A stretch of DNA of 64,000 nt from Leptospira kmetyi serovar Malaysia str. Bejo-Iso9 (GCF_000243735.2 NZ_AHMP02000003.1:1265001-1329000), one strand, 5' to 3'. Shown: positions 1 through 13,011, counted from the first letter of the stretch. A program made the numbers and translations. Notes: generated by a model from the letters alone, not told the origin.

Positions 1-1366
1 TTCTCAGTGCGAAACGCAATCGATGCGTTCTTTCCTCCACCTTCTTTTCCAAGTTTCTGGATAGATCGAAAAGTCTTTGCATGTTCTTTGAATTTCTCAC
101 CGAAAGAGAAACGGACTGGGCCGCCAAAAAGACAAAGGTTCCCAAGGAAGAATAATAACCCGTCTCCAAATAGTAACTCACATACAAAAGGTCGTTGATC
201 ATCGCGAGATAGATAAAGACGAAACCCGACAAAAGAATCAAGGAACCTTCCCGTTTTTTGCGGACCGCGCGGATCAGCGTAAAAAGACCGAGACTTCCGG
301 CCATAAACGCGTTCAGATAATAGATCGGAATCGTATGTGTGAAAATTCTCATCGGAAAAAAAAGAACCATCGCCGATGCGACGATCGAAATCCACCAGAG
401 TATGTCCACGAAAACCCTTTTTAGATCGCGGGGATAAAGGGAAAGAATGTAGTTCAAAAAGACGGGCACCGAAAGATAAAACGTCAAATATTCAATTCTG
501 ATTATATTCTCGTAATTGATCGCGTCCGTGTATTCCAAAATCAATCGGTTTCCGGGAAACAAACTCCTCGATCCCATCAGAAGACAAAACAATCCGAAAT
601 ACAAAGAAGGAGTTTCCTTTCTTCGTACGATGTAAAACGAAAGATGCAGAAAGGACATGATCAAAAGTCCTCCCACTAAAAACGCGTCCAATCTAAGGGA
701 ACGATTCCATTCGGATCGAAGGGATTCGACTTCTCCGATCACGATCGGAGACCAAAAACCTCCGAGCCGTAAATCTTCATTCGCAATTTGTAATACGATT
801 TGCAGATCGGAACCGGAAGGTTCGAACTCCAAAAACAAGGGTTTGGCCCCCTCGTCCACGGCGTCGAGACTTCCGTCTTTCTTTTTTTGGATTTTTCCGG
901 AGTTCAAAACCTGTCTTCCGTTTAAAAAAAGTTCGTATGAGGAACTCTGATCGGGAAGAATCATCCCTAGTTTTGGAATTTTCTCGGGAAGTTTGACGTC
1001 CAGTACGTAGGTTCCGAATCCTTTTCCGTTTCTGGATTCTCCGTTCCAAGCGGAGGGAACATATACGATCTCGGAGGCGCTTTTGAAATTCTCCTCTTCC
1101 TTTTCCGAAGAAAGATATTTCCAAGCTCCCCAGTGAAACATCCATTCTCCCCGAAGAGTGAGTTTACCGTTTCTGGAAAAATCCCAAGTCGAAGCCTCCA
1201 AGATTCCGGACCTCGCGATCGGAGGTTCTTGCGTTTTGCAAACGTTGAGACAAAAACAAACAAAGAATAGTAAAACGAGTTTTTTCGAGGAAAGTAGAAT
1301 GTGGTGAAAAACGCGCTCGAACGTTTTTACTTTCCAAAACGAATTCCGATCTTTCCGCGAAAACAT
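1..1366 (-). CDS. 7TMR-DISM sensor/receptor protein, 3' end cut by window
   Basis: The minus-strand frame is open from an ATG at 1366 to the window edge, about 455 codons, with no stop, so the gene continues to the left. The N-terminus has a basic stretch, a hydrophobic segment and Cys in the context LNVCKTQ, so it may be a lipoprotein or signal-anchored. About 200 residues of extracellular beta-rich sensor (7TMR-DISM extracellular type, with WxFxxNGxxxLxGEW near the start) are followed by about seven hydrophobic helices and then a coiled-coil linker (LEKKVEERTHRL) at the cut. That layout is the 7TMR-DISM class of spirochaete signalling receptors, which usually carry a cyclase, GGDEF, histidine kinase or SpoIIE phosphatase output. 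The output domain is outside the window, so the activity cannot be told. Confidence 0.85.
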   Translation of the reverse strand, partial: MFSRKDRNSFWKVKTFERVFHHILLSSKKLVLLFFVCFCLNVCKTQEPPIARSGILEASTWDFSRNGKLTLRGEWMFHWGAWKYLSSEKEEENFKSASEIVYVPSAWNGESRNGKGFGTYVLDVKLPEKIPKLGMILPDQSSSYELFLNGRQVLNSGKIQKKKDGSLDAVDEGAKPLFLEFEPSGSDLQIVLQIANEDLRLGGFWSPIVIGEVESLRSEWNRSLRLDAFLVGGLLIMSFLHLSFYIVRRKETPSLYFGLFCLLMGSRSLFPGNRLILEYTDAINYENIIRIEYLTFYLSVPVFLNYILSLYPRDLKRVFVDILWWISIVASAMVLFFPMRIFTHTIPIYYLNAFMAGSLGLFTLIRAVRKKREGSLILLSGFVFIYLAMINDLLYVSYYLETGYYSSLGTFVFLAAQSVSLSVRNSKNMQRLFDLSRNLEKKVEERTHRLRFALR

Positions 1367-1703
1367 AGAGGAAGAATCTTTTCCGAATTCGAATAGGGTT
1401 CAAATTCTTTTTATCTTTTAGGTAAGAATTGATTTTATTTCTTTCCCGTTTTTGTCCCCATTCTCGAGCGTAAGCGATTTATAATAAGAGTCCGAGTTTT
1501 CAATTGGAAACGTTTTGACCCTGTGCAAGACCGAAAAAGTCCGCAAAGAGACAGAATTTGCTTCTTGTTTCCCAGAATATTGTATAAAAAAGATAGAATA
1601 TTCTCCTAAATCCCGGAATTATATCCAATATAACGAATTTTTAGTTGACTATAACGAGAAAAGTCTCTTTTTTGGTAAAAAATTTCTAAAAAGGAGGCTT
1701 TGG
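1367..1703. promoter_or_regulatory. Divergent intergenic region between the receptor gene and the sulfate cluster
   Basis: This 337-bp stretch separates two divergent genes and must hold promoters for both. It is A+T-rich between about 1565 and 1690. An open frame in phase with the porin extends back to 1515, but the leader it would add is not signal-peptide-like, and a strong AAGGAGG at 1691-1697 precedes the GTG at 1704, so I treat it as non-coding. No tRNA or riboswitch was recognised. Confidence 0.5.
1574..1602 (+). promoter_or_regulatory. Direct repeat AGAATATT x2, possible operator of the sulfate cluster
   Basis: AGAATATT occurs at 1574-1581 and again at 1595-1602, 21 bp apart, about two helical turns, so two sites could lie on one face of the DNA. 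The second copy extends to the palindrome AGAATATTCT. The 16 nt from 1574 (AGAATATTGTATAAAA) resemble AAAATATCATACAAAA at 4700-4715, upstream of the second sulfate-binding protein. The repeats are seen directly; a regulatory role is inferred. Confidence 0.3.
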
Positions 1704-3536
<1,833 letters not shown>

Positions 3537-3567
3537 TTCATAAAATTAGAAGTTAGGAAACCAACAC

Positions 3568-4572
3568 ATGAAAACAAAAATTCTGAAAACAACCGCAATC
3601 GTCTTTCTTATGACGGTCGCAAACTTGGGGCTTTTCGCAAAAGACGTAAATCTTCTCAACGTATCCTACGATCCGACACGAGAATTATACGCGGAATACA
3701 ACAAACTTTTCGCAAACTATTGGAAATCCAAAACCGGAGACGACGTAAGGGTCAACCAATCCCACGGCGGTAGCGGTAAACAAGCAAGATCCGTGATCGA
3801 CGGACTCGAAGCGGACATCGTTACTCTTGCGCTCGCTTACGACATCGACATCATCGCTTCCAAAGGATTGATCGCGAGAGATTGGTTGAAAAGTCTTCCG
3901 AACAACAGCACGCCCTACACTTCCACGATCGTATTCGTGGTAAGAAAGGGAAATCCTAAGAACATCAAAGACTGGGACGATCTCGTAAGAAACAAAGTGA
4001 GCGTGATTACTCCGAACCCGAAAACTAGCGGGGGCGCGCGTTGGAATTATCTCGCTGCTTGGGCTTTCGCACAAAAGAAGTTCAACAACGATAACGGCAA
4101 AGTTCAAGACTTTATAAAAACGTTATATAAGAACGTTCCCGTTCTCGATTCTGGTGCGAGAGGTTCGAGCAACACGTTCGCACAAAACGGAATCGGCGAC
4201 GTGCTGATCGCTTGGGAAAACGAATCCTTTCTGATTCTCGAAGAATTCGGTAAAGACAAATACGAAGTCGTAATTCCTTCCCTGAGCATTCTCGCGGAAC
4301 CTCCGGTAGCGATCGTGGAAAAGAACGCGGAAAAACACGGAACATTGGATACCGCAAAGGCGTATCTCAAGTCGCTCTATTCGGACGCGGCTCAAGAGAT
4401 CATCGCGAAACACGGTTATCGTCCGAGAAATCCTGCGATTCTCAAAAAATACGAAAGTAAGTTTCCGAAGTTGGACCTCATCACGGTGGACGGACATTTC
4501 GGCGGATGGCATAAGGCGCAAAAAGATCATTTTGCCGACGGCGCCTCCTTCGACCAACTCTACGTGAAATAA
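3568..4572 (+). CDS. sbp: Sulfate ABC transporter periplasmic substrate-binding protein (copy 1)
   Basis: The 334-residue protein has a signal peptide ending near LFAKD and then the Sbp/CysP signature: [34 protein letters not shown], and a [13 protein letters not shown] strand. The family captures sulfate (or thiosulfate) and passes it to the CysTWA permease. It is followed by a strong terminator and then by a close paralogue at 4817. Both share nearly all binding-loop motifs, so they arose by duplication. Whether this copy prefers sulfate, thiosulfate or another oxyanion cannot be decided from sequence. Confidence 0.92.
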   Translation: MKTKILKTTAIVFLMTVANLGLFAKDVNLLNVSYDPTRELYAEYNKLFANYWKSKTGDDVRVNQSHGGSGKQARSVIDGLEADIVTLALAYDIDIIASKGLIARDWLKSLPNNSTPYTSTIVFVVRKGNPKNIKDWDDLVRNKVSVITPNPKTSGGARWNYLAAWAFAQKKFNNDNGKVQDFIKTLYKNVPVLDSGARGSSNTFAQNGIGDVLIAWENESFLILEEFGKDKYEVVIPSLSILAEPPVAIVEKNAEKHGTLDTAKAYLKSLYSDAAQEIIAKHGYRPRNPAILKKYESKFPKLDLITVDGHFGGWHKAQKDHFADGASFDQLYVK

Positions 4573-4590
4573 ATCGTCGGAAAAGAAGGA

Positions 4591-4620
4591 AGAAAATCCC
4601 GCCGCAACGCGGGATTTTCT
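4591..4620 (+). terminator. Intrinsic terminator after sbp copy 1
   Basis: A perfect 12-bp inverted repeat (AGAAAATCCCGC at 4591-4602, GCGGGATTTTCT at 4609-4620) encloses a 6-nt loop, with T residues in and just after the right arm. It begins 18 bp after the stop codon. It should separate porin-sbp1 transcription from the downstream sbp2-cysTWA genes, at least in part. Confidence 0.8.
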
Positions 4621-4699
4621 TTGATTCTCCCATTTTTAAAGCCGGGATCTTTCCTTGTAAGAGTTCCCACACTCGCCAAAGAATCCGAGGTTTCAGGCC

Positions 4700-4773
<74 letters not shown>

Positions 4774-4816
4774 TTCTGTTCACTTTGTTGTAGGAAAGAC
4801 CAAAGGAAGAAAACGA

Positions 4817-5827
4817 ATGAAATCCAAATCCACTCGAATTTATATTCTCGCGACCGCCTTGTTTTTAGTTTCGGCTTCCTTGTTCTCGGAAACCAAACTC
4901 TTAAACGTTTCTTATGATCCGACAAGAGAATTGTATACCCAGATCAACAAACTCTTCATCGCTCATTGGAAAAAACAAACCGGCGAAGACTTAGTCATCA
5001 ATCAATCCCACGGCGGTTCCGGCAAACAAGCAAGAGCCGTAATCGACGGACTCGAAGCCGACGTCGTAACACTTGCGCTCGCGCAGGACATCGAAGCGAT
5101 CGCTGAAAAATCGAAACTCCTTTCCACCGATTGGGAAAAACTTCTTCCGCATCAAAGTTCTCCTTACACGTCCACGATCGTATTTTTGGTTCGTAAAGGA
5201 AATCCGAAAGGAATCAAGGACTGGGACGATCTCGTAAAACCGGGCGTGGGAATCATCACTCCGAATCCGAAAACGGGCGGAGGCGCGCGCTGGAATTATC
5301 TCGCGGCTTGGGGTTATGCTAAGGAAAAATACGGCTCCGAAGAAAAGGCAAAAGACTTTATAAAAAAATTATATTCAAATGTTCTTGTATTGGATTCAGG
5401 AGCGAGAGGCTCTTTGACCACTTTCGTTCAAAGAGAAATCGGAGACGTTTTGATCTCCTGGGAAAACGAAGCTCATCTCGCTTTACAGGAAACGGCCAAG
5501 AATCAGAATTCTTCCGTTGAAATCGTTTTTCCTTCGGTCAGCATTTTAGCCGAACCGTCCGTCGCGGTGGTTACTAAAAACGCCGAAAAACACAACACAT
5601 TGAAAGTATCCGAAAGTTATCTTAAGTTTTTATACACGCCGGAAGGACAGGAAGTAATCGCGAAAAATTACTACCGCCCCACCGATGTGAAAGTCGCGAC
5701 CAAGTATAAAAGTTTATTCAAGAATTTGAAACTGTTCACGATCCGAGACGTCGCAGGGAACTGGAAGAACGCCCAGGAAAAACATTTCGTGGACGGAGCG
5801 ATCTTCGATCAGATTTCGGCTAAATAA
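4817..5827 (+). CDS. sbp: Sulfate ABC transporter periplasmic substrate-binding protein (copy 2)
   Basis: This 336-residue paralogue of the 3568-4572 product has a signal peptide ending near SLFSE and the same motifs ([54 protein letters not shown]). An AAGGAAG ribosome site lies just upstream of the ATG. It is 26 bp before cysT, so it is the copy most likely co-transcribed with the permease. Its central segment is about as conserved as its ends, with some divergence around residues 170-190 and in the C-terminal lobe. Confidence 0.92.
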   Translation: MKSKSTRIYILATALFLVSASLFSETKLLNVSYDPTRELYTQINKLFIAHWKKQTGEDLVINQSHGGSGKQARAVIDGLEADVVTLALAQDIEAIAEKSKLLSTDWEKLLPHQSSPYTSTIVFLVRKGNPKGIKDWDDLVKPGVGIITPNPKTGGGARWNYLAAWGYAKEKYGSEEKAKDFIKKLYSNVLVLDSGARGSLTTFVQREIGDVLISWENEAHLALQETAKNQNSSVEIVFPSVSILAEPSVAVVTKNAEKHNTLKVSESYLKFLYTPEGQEVIAKNYYRPTDVKVATKYKSLFKNLKLFTIRDVAGNWKNAQEKHFVDGAIFDQISAK

Positions 5828-5853
5828 GAATTCGTTTCACTAAAGAGAAAACC

Positions 5854-7526
<1,673 letters not shown>

Positions 7527-7528
7527 TC

Positions 7529-8599
7529 ATGGCAATAGAAGTTAAGAATATTATAAAACGCTTTGGTAGTTTCACCGCCATCGACAATCTTTCTTTGGAA
7601 GTTCCGGCGGGGGAATTGGTCGCGCTTTTGGGTCCTTCCGGTTCCGGTAAAACGACCCTGCTTAGAATCATCGCCGGACTCGAAGACGCGGACGAGGGTC
7701 AGGTGATCTTCGAAGGCCAAGAAGTCGGAAAGAAAAACGCAAAGGACCGCGGAGTCGGATTCGTTTTTCAACACTACGCCCTTTTCAGACACATGACGAT
7801 TTTTGAAAACATCGCCTTCGGTCTCGAAGTGAGAAAAAAATCCGAAAGACCGAGCAAGCAAGCGATTCGAGACAAAGTGATGAGTCTTTTAAAACTCGTT
7901 CAACTCGAGAATTTTCACAACCGATATCCTTCCGAACTTTCCGGCGGACAAAGACAAAGGATCGCACTCGCAAGAGCGCTCGCCATCGAACCTCGTTTTT
8001 TACTGTTAGACGAACCCTTCGGAGCCTTGGACGCAAAGGTAAGAAAGGAACTAAGAAATTGGCTGAGAAGACTTCACGACGAAATTCATATCACAAGCGT
8101 GTTCGTAACGCACGATCAAGAAGAAGCTCTCGAAGTTTCGGACAAGGTAGTCATTCTTAAATCCGGAAAAATCGAACAGGTCGGAACTCCGGACGAGGTT
8201 TACAATCATCCGAAAAATTCTTTCGTGTTTCACTTTCTCGGAGACGTGAATCTTTTTCACGGAAGAGTTCAAGGCGGACAAACACAACTCGGCGAAATCA
8301 AAGTGGACGCGCCCGAACACGCGGAAGTTGAGAACGCAAACGCGGTCGGTTATGTTCGACCTTACGACGTTGAAATTTTAAGAGCGCCGATCGAGGCGCA
8401 AACGATTCCCGCGGAGATTCAGTATATTCATTCCACGGGAAGAACGGTGAAGATCGATCTCAAACGTTTGGATACGGGCGCCATTCTGGAATCGCAATTA
8501 AACTCCTCCGAGTTTCAAGCCTTGAATCTGCTTCCGGGTGAAACGGTTCACATTCGTTTTAAAAAAGTGAAAGTTTACGTGGAAGATTATACGATCTGA
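7529..8599 (+). CDS. cysA: Sulfate ABC transporter ATPase CysA
   Basis: The 356-residue cytoplasmic ATPase energises the CysTW channel. Walker A is GPSGSGKT (about 35-42), the signature LSGGQRQR (about 137), Walker B LLLDEP (about 158-163) and the switch His is in THDQEEA (His195). The C-terminal 110 residues form a regulatory TOBE-type extension with [19 protein letters not shown] ribosome site lies just upstream. It closes the operon and faces the molybdate genes tail to tail. Confidence 0.93.
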   Translation: MAIEVKNIIKRFGSFTAIDNLSLEVPAGELVALLGPSGSGKTTLLRIIAGLEDADEGQVIFEGQEVGKKNAKDRGVGFVFQHYALFRHMTIFENIAFGLEVRKKSERPSKQAIRDKVMSLLKLVQLENFHNRYPSELSGGQRQRIALARALAIEPRFLLLDEPFGALDAKVRKELRNWLRRLHDEIHITSVFVTHDQEEALEVSDKVVILKSGKIEQVGTPDEVYNHPKNSFVFHFLGDVNLFHGRVQGGQTQLGEIKVDAPEHAEVENANAVGYVRPYDVEILRAPIEAQTIPAEIQYIHSTGRTVKIDLKRLDTGAILESQLNSSEFQALNLLPGETVHIRFKKVKVYVEDYTI

Positions 8600-8618
8600 T
8601 TCAAGAAGAATTTCGATT

Positions 8619-8655
8619 CGATATTCGTTTGTCGGAACAAATATCGACTGCTTTT
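8619..8655. terminator. Bulged stem-loop between convergent cysA and modC
   Basis: CGATA at 8619-8623 pairs with TATCG at 8642-8646, and TTTGT with ACAAA inside it, leaving a TTCG bulge on the left. A short T run (8652-8656) follows on plus. It lies in the 74-bp gap between two convergent operons, so it could stop transcription from either side. Its loop carries the TTTGTCGGAAC core seen in other intergenic repeats of this window. Confidence 0.45.
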
Positions 8656-8673
8656 TCAAGATGACAGGACGAT

Positions 8674-9393
8674 CTACTTTTTAACCGAAGAATCTTTCGT
8701 CTTGTTCGCTTTCTCTTTATCGTTTCGAGCGGGTTTCGTGACTCCGTTTTCGATCAAAATACAATCCGCTTCAAAGTAAGAATGATCGGCTTGATCGTGC
8801 GAAACCACGACCACGGGGACCTGAAAGAGCCTTTGGATCTTTTTCAATTCCGATTTCATCTTATCCTTCAACTCCGAGTTCAGAGCCGCAAACGGTTCGT
8901 CGAGTAACAAAAGTTCCGGTTTCCGAATCAAGGCCCTTGCCAAAGCGACTCTTTGTTTTTGCCCCCCCGAAAGATTTTTCGGATACGCATCCGATACGTT
9001 TTGTATTTCAAAGATTTCTAATATTTCATCCACCAAAGCGCGATCCGATTCCGACAAACGAAAGGAAAACGTTCCCTTAAGCGGAAATTCCAAATTCTTA
9101 CGAACGTTCAAATGGGGAAAAAGTGAATAGTTTTGAGGAAGATAACCTACGTTTCTTTTTTGAGGAGGAAAATCGATTCCGCTGTCGGAATCAAAAAAAA
9201 CCTCGTCGCCGAGAACGATTCTCCCGTGATCGGGTTGGATCAACCCCGAGATCGTTTTCAGAGTTAAGGTTTTTCCCGCGCCGGAAGGTCCGTAGATAAA
9301 CAAAAAATCCCGAATCGATCGAAAATCAAGATCGAGAAAAAATCTTCTTTTACGATCGATTAAGGTTTTTTGAATATGAACGAAGAGGGACAC
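8674..9393 (-). CDS. modC: Molybdate ABC transporter ATP-binding protein, short form
   Basis: The 239-residue ATPase has Walker A GPSGAGKT (about 35-42), signature LSGGQKQR (about 141), Walker B LLLLDEP (about 161-167) and switch His199 in VVSHDQ. The D-loop region reads FAALN, not the usual SALD. It ends soon after the ATPase core and lacks the C-terminal molybdate-sensing MOP/TOBE domain of E. coli ModC, so it should not be allosterically inhibited in that way. The GTG start shares one base with the modA stop (TAGTG). Assignment as ModC rests on its place after modB and modA. Confidence 0.85.
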   Translation of the reverse strand: MSLFVHIQKTLIDRKRRFFLDLDFRSIRDFLFIYGPSGAGKTLTLKTISGLIQPDHGRIVLGDEVFFDSDSGIDFPPQKRNVGYLPQNYSLFPHLNVRKNLEFPLKGTFSFRLSESDRALVDEILEIFEIQNVSDAYPKNLSGGQKQRVALARALIRKPELLLLDEPFAALNSELKDKMKSELKKIQRLFQVPVVVVSHDQADHSYFEADCILIENGVTKPARNDKEKANKTKDSSVKK

Positions 9394-10145
9394 TAAGGTT
9401 TTCCGAAATGATACTGTTCGAAAATTTTCTTCGCCGTAGGAGAGGACAAAAATTCCAAAAACAACTTCGCTTCGGATAAATTCGCGCTCTGTGCGACCGC
9501 GATCGCGGGATACAAAATCGGTTTCGTTTTTAGATCGGAGATCGCGATTTTCACCTTGTCCTTAAAAAGAATCGCGTCCGTTTTATATACGAAGCCCGCG
9601 TCCACTTCTCCTCGCGAAACGTAATCCAAAACCTGTCTTACGTTCTCGGCGGGGATCCATTTTTTCTCCAAGGTCTCGTCCCAACCTTCCGTATCCAACG
9701 CTTCTCTCGCGTATTTTCCGGCAGGAACCGTCGCCGGATTTCCGAAAGAAATCTTCTGAACCGTTTCCTTTTTCAAATCGGAGATTTTTTTCAGATCCGA
9801 TTTCGAATCGATCGGAACGATCAAAACCAAAACGTTCTTTACGAAATTCTTTCTTGTGGAAACGTCGAAAAGATTTTTTTCCAAACCCTTATCCACGCTT
9901 TCCTGATCGGCGGACGCGAACACGTCCGCGGGAGCTCCGTTTGCGATCTGCTGTAAAAGAATGCCCGAAGCGGCAAAGTTAAAAACTACCTTTACGGAAT
10001 GTTTCTTTTCGAATTCCTTTCCGATCTCGTCGAAGGCCTGCGTCAAACTAGACGCCGCCGAAACTAAAATTTGTTTTTCCCCTCCGAAAAGCGGAGAAAG
10101 GCAAAACATCAGAACCAAAATTGCAGCGATTCGAAGTCGTTTCAT
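9393..10145 (-). CDS. modA: Molybdate ABC transporter substrate-binding protein ModA
   Basis: This 250-residue periplasmic binding protein begins with a signal peptide (ILVLMFCLSPLFGG) and carries the ModA signature VSAASSLTQAFDEI, then FNFAASGILLQQI and GAPADVFASAD. These loops bind molybdate or tungstate oxygens. Its gene sits between modB and modC, giving the transcription order modB-modA-modC. Molybdate fits, but tungstate cannot be excluded by sequence alone. Confidence 0.92.
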   Translation of the reverse strand: MKRLRIAAILVLMFCLSPLFGGEKQILVSAASSLTQAFDEIGKEFEKKHSVKVVFNFAASGILLQQIANGAPADVFASADQESVDKGLEKNLFDVSTRKNFVKNVLVLIVPIDSKSDLKKISDLKKETVQKISFGNPATVPAGKYAREALDTEGWDETLEKKWIPAENVRQVLDYVSRGEVDAGFVYKTDAILFKDKVKIAISDLKTKPILYPAIAVAQSANLSEAKLFLEFLSSPTAKKIFEQYHFGKP

Positions 10146-10171
10146 AATATTCTATTTTCCTTATATACCAA

Positions 10172-10852
10172 TCACCAATGCGATTTTTTTAACACGCCGT
10201 TCGACACCGTCAAAATCAAAACGGACAATACCGATGTTAAAATTACCAAATAAAACGCGATCGAATCGTTTCCGGATTGTACACTATCGTATATCGCAAG
10301 CGAAAGTGTTTGTGTTCTTTTGGGAATATTTCCGGCGATCATCAGAGTCGCTCCGAATTCTCCCATTCCTCTTGCGAAAGCAAGCATGGCCCCCGCGAGA
10401 ATTCCCCTCCAGGATAAGGGCAATAACACTTCCCAAAAAATTCCGATATTCCCTTTTCCTAATGTTTTTGCTGTGTCCTCGTAATCCGCGTCCAAGTCCT
10501 CGAAGGATGCGAGCGCGGATTTATAAACCAACGGAAAGGAAACGACGATCGAAGCGATGACCGCCCCGGACCAATGAAATAAAAAACTGAAACGAAACGT
10601 TTCCAATAGAAAGGAACCGAAAATTCCGCGTCTTCCCAATAACACCAAAAGATAATATCCGAGAACTGTGGGAGGCAATACGAGCGGCAGGGTAAGAATC
10701 GAATCGAGAATTCCCTTCCCGAAAAATTTCCATCGAGAGATAAAATAAGCCGCGAGCACTCCGAACACGATAGCGATCAAAGTGGAAAACGCGCTCACGA
10801 TCAAAGTAAGCAGAATCGGATGGCGCATCGTTTCCCAATCGAGTTCGGTCAT
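10172..10852 (-). CDS. modB: Molybdate ABC transporter permease ModB
   Basis: A 226-residue inner-membrane permease with about five helices and a ModB-type EAA loop (YEDTAKTLGKGNIGIFWEV, then LAFARGMGEFGATLMIAGNI). It is first in the modBAC operon, 26 bp ahead of modA. Just upstream of its ATG is a CGGAT-ATTA-ATCCG inverted repeat (10856-10869); it does not match the ModE box known from enterobacteria. Confidence 0.92.
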   Translation of the reverse strand: MTELDWETMRHPILLTLIVSAFSTLIAIVFGVLAAYFISRWKFFGKGILDSILTLPLVLPPTVLGYYLLVLLGRRGIFGSFLLETFRFSFLFHWSGAVIASIVVSFPLVYKSALASFEDLDADYEDTAKTLGKGNIGIFWEVLLPLSWRGILAGAMLAFARGMGEFGATLMIAGNIPKRTQTLSLAIYDSVQSGNDSIAFYLVILTSVLSVLILTVSNGVLKKSHW

Positions 10853-11029
10853 GCACGGATATTAATCCGAAAATCGTTTCGAGGTCAAGAAGAGAAGAAG
10901 ATCCTCGGAGCTAATTCGGAGAAAGATATTGCCTATTCCTCGATTCACAAACGGATTTTAAAAAGAATACAACGAAATAAAATTCTTCTTTTACTTTCAG
11001 GGCTTCCGTGTTTTTTGAAATCAATCGAT

Positions 11030-11674
11030 ATGAATTCAAAAATCGCGGACATCAGAACAAGTTATACTCTATCCTCTTTGGACATCGAAGACACGGGAAA
11101 CGATCCGATCGTATTCTTTCAAAAATGGTTTCAAGAAGCGGTCTTGTCCGAAGTTTTCGAAGTCAACGCGATGACTCTTGCCACCGCCACAAAGGACGGA
11201 ATCCCCGACGCAAGAACCGTTCTTCTCAAAGGTATTACGAACGATTCTTTTCTTTTTTATACGAACTACGAAAGTAGAAAGGGAAAGGAGTTGGAGGAGA
11301 ATCCGAAGGCTTGTCTCGTTTTCTTTTGGTCCGAACTCGAAAGACAAATTCGAATCGAAGGAAACGTCACCAAGGTTTCCAAGGAAGAATCGGAAGAATA
11401 TTTTCATTCTAGACCGAGAGAGTCGCAGATCGGTGCGGTCGCTTCTCCTCAGAGTCAAAAAATTCCCGATCGAAAATTTTTAGAGGAACGTTTCGCGAAA
11501 CTTTCGAAAGAATTCGAAGGAAAAGAAGTGGAGTTACCGAATCACTGGGGCGGTTACGCGGTCCAACCGATTCGTATCGAGTTTTGGCAAGGACGTTCGA
11601 GCCGCTTGCACGATCGCATCGTCTTCGAAAAGAAATCGGATTCTTCTTGGGATAAATTCAGAGTCGCTCCCTAA
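11030..11674 (+). CDS. pdxH: Pyridoxamine 5'-phosphate oxidase
   Basis: The 214-residue FMN enzyme oxidises pyridoxamine/pyridoxine 5'-phosphate to pyridoxal 5'-phosphate, the last step of vitamin B6 formation or salvage. Family motifs are ARTVLLKG (FMN phosphate contact), FYTNYESRKGKEL, RQIRIEGNV, SRPRESQIGAVASPQS and the C-terminal WGGYAVQP...EFWQGRSSRLHDR and FRVAP. The ATG at 11030 gives the family's usual length (E. coli 218). The open frame extends to 10820, but the extra leader overlaps the modB start region and has no family similarity. Confidence 0.93.
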   Translation: MNSKIADIRTSYTLSSLDIEDTGNDPIVFFQKWFQEAVLSEVFEVNAMTLATATKDGIPDARTVLLKGITNDSFLFYTNYESRKGKELEENPKACLVFFWSELERQIRIEGNVTKVSKEESEEYFHSRPRESQIGAVASPQSQKIPDRKFLEERFAKLSKEFEGKEVELPNHWGGYAVQPIRIEFWQGRSSRLHDRIVFEKKSDSSWDKFRVAP

Positions 11675-11747
11675 TTCGCGATCCATAGAGAGCGAATTAG
11701 CCATTGGTAGCGAAGCGTTCAACCAATGGTTCCAAACGAAGTTTGGA
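11671..11747. repeat. Three consecutive perfect stem-loops immediately after pdxH
   Basis: Stem 1 pairs CTAATTCGC (11671-11679) with GCGAATTAG (11692-11700) and starts at the pdxH stop codon. Stem 2 pairs CCATTGGT (11701-11708) with ACCAATGG (11722-11729). Stem 3 pairs TCCAAAC (11731-11737) with GTTTGGA (11741-11747) around GAA. They abut with almost no spacer. The loop of stem 1 holds GATCCATAGAGA, the reverse complement of a block in the repeats at 13012 and 54019. It may be a compound terminator, an RNA 3' structure or a mobile palindromic repeat. Confidence 0.6.
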
Positions 11748-11959
11748 AAATCTTCAGTTCGAAGAAAGAATCAGTTTCAAGGATTCAATCCTTTTTTGAT
11801 CGATTGTTTGTCGGACCAATTTCGATAAAATACTCGCTTTTTTAGGACGTTCCTGCCGTAATCCCCGTTCTTTAAATCCAAAAGGAACGTTTTTAGGGAT
11901 AAAACAGGTCCATCCAAATGTTAGAATTTCACGAAGAATATCTGTCGGGAGATTTCGTT

Positions 11960-12880
11960 TTGAAAAAGTTAATTCCATTCATTCTCACCTTGTCGTTGTT
12001 ATTCGCTCTGGGCTGCGGTAAAAAAAGCGACGCGCCTAAAGACGCAAACGCGTCCGGAGAAGTAGCATCCAGATCCGTATCCGGAATGACCGATCAATTG
12101 GCAAAAGGCGCGCCGATGCCGGAAGCCGAAAAAAAATCCGCAGCGGACGAAGACGTTTATAAAGAGGCGCCGTCGCAAGATAAAGCGGAGAATCAGCTCG
12201 GTAAGGTTTTTACGCCGATCGCTACAAACAACGAAAGACTTCTGGAATACAACATTCAACTTTCCTACGAATGCACTGATCTTATTAAAACGAGAAAAGA
12301 ACTTTTGGATTTTATTTCCAAATACGGTTATCTGGAAACCAGTTCCGCGACAAACTCCGTCTCCCCGTATATGAGCGCGAAGGTTCATGTTCGTTCGGCG
12401 AAACTCTACGAAGCTTTATTAGAACTTGATAAATTGGGAATTCTTCTTTCCGAAGAAATTTCCACCGTCGATCATACGGAAGGTATGGTTTGGCAAAAAA
12501 GAAAATTGACCCGTGAAAAAATCAGACTTTCCAGAAGAAACAATGCGAACAGTCAGATCGGCGCGGGCGCAAAAAACTGGGAAGCGATCGAAGAATCGAT
12601 TTCCACCAGCGAAGATGAACTCGATCTCGCGGAACAGGAAACTTGGAGAATCAAGGACAGGGTCGCTTGGGCGACGATTTCTGTCGGTTTTAGTTTGCCA
12701 ACTCCTCCGGACAAAATCCAAGTTCCTCAGTATAAAAACGCGCTCGTTGGAATCGCCAACGCGTTCCTTCAACTTACGTATTATCTGCTTTGGTGGTTGC
12801 CTTTCCTGATTTTAGGCGGCGTTGCCGTGTATTACGGCGGCGTGGCGTATCGAACGCTTAAGAAGAAATTCGGAAAGTAA
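11960..12880 (+). CDS. DUF4349-type lipoprotein
   Basis: TTG at 11960 is the preferred start: it follows CGGGAG by 7 nt and gives a short lipoprotein signal with Cys19 in FALGC. An in-frame ATG at 11918 would add 14 residues. The mature protein has an Ala/Lys/Glu-rich linker, a central domain beginning ERLLEYNIQLSYEC with a long helical stretch (about residues 170-230), and a C-terminal membrane helix followed by a basic tail. This order is that of DUF4349 proteins, envelope proteins of unknown function. It stands alone between two repeat-bearing gaps. Confidence 0.8.
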   Translation: MKKLIPFILTLSLLFALGCGKKSDAPKDANASGEVASRSVSGMTDQLAKGAPMPEAEKKSAADEDVYKEAPSQDKAENQLGKVFTPIATNNERLLEYNIQLSYECTDLIKTRKELLDFISKYGYLETSSATNSVSPYMSAKVHVRSAKLYEALLELDKLGILLSEEISTVDHTEGMVWQKRKLTREKIRLSRRNNANSQIGAGAKNWEAIEESISTSEDELDLAEQETWRIKDRVAWATISVGFSLPTPPDKIQVPQYKNALVGIANAFLQLTYYLLWWLPFLILGGVAVYYGGVAYRTLKKKFGK

Positions 12881-12906
12881 AAAGAGTAGAAAGCGAAAGC
12901 AACGAC

Positions 12907-12951
12907 GAAACTTTCAAGGTTTGTAGGAATTCCGACAAGTTTGAAAGTTTC
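12907..12951. repeat. 45-bp imperfect hairpin downstream of the DUF4349 gene
   Basis: Outer arms GAAACTTTCAA (12907-12917) and TTGAAAGTTTC (12941-12951) are perfectly complementary. Inside them TTGTAGGAATTCCGACAA forms a second nearly complete stem centred on GGAATTCC. It begins 26 bp after the stop codon and may act as terminator, but no T run follows. The inner sequence matches the TTTGTCGGAACTCC core found in other intergenic gaps here. Confidence 0.55.
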
Positions 12952-13011
12952 GGATTGAGTTTGACTTCGGAAGGTTTTTCTGTTATAGGGAACGCGCGCT
13001 CCCACAATATA

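Noticed and set aside
1380..1420. T-loop-like GGGTTCAAATTC suggesting a tRNA
   Set aside because: The flanking bases cannot form a T stem or acceptor stem, and no anticodon arm is present.
10853..10875. ModE-type operator before modB
   Set aside because: Only a short CGGAT/ATCCG inverted repeat is seen; it does not match the known ModE consensus.
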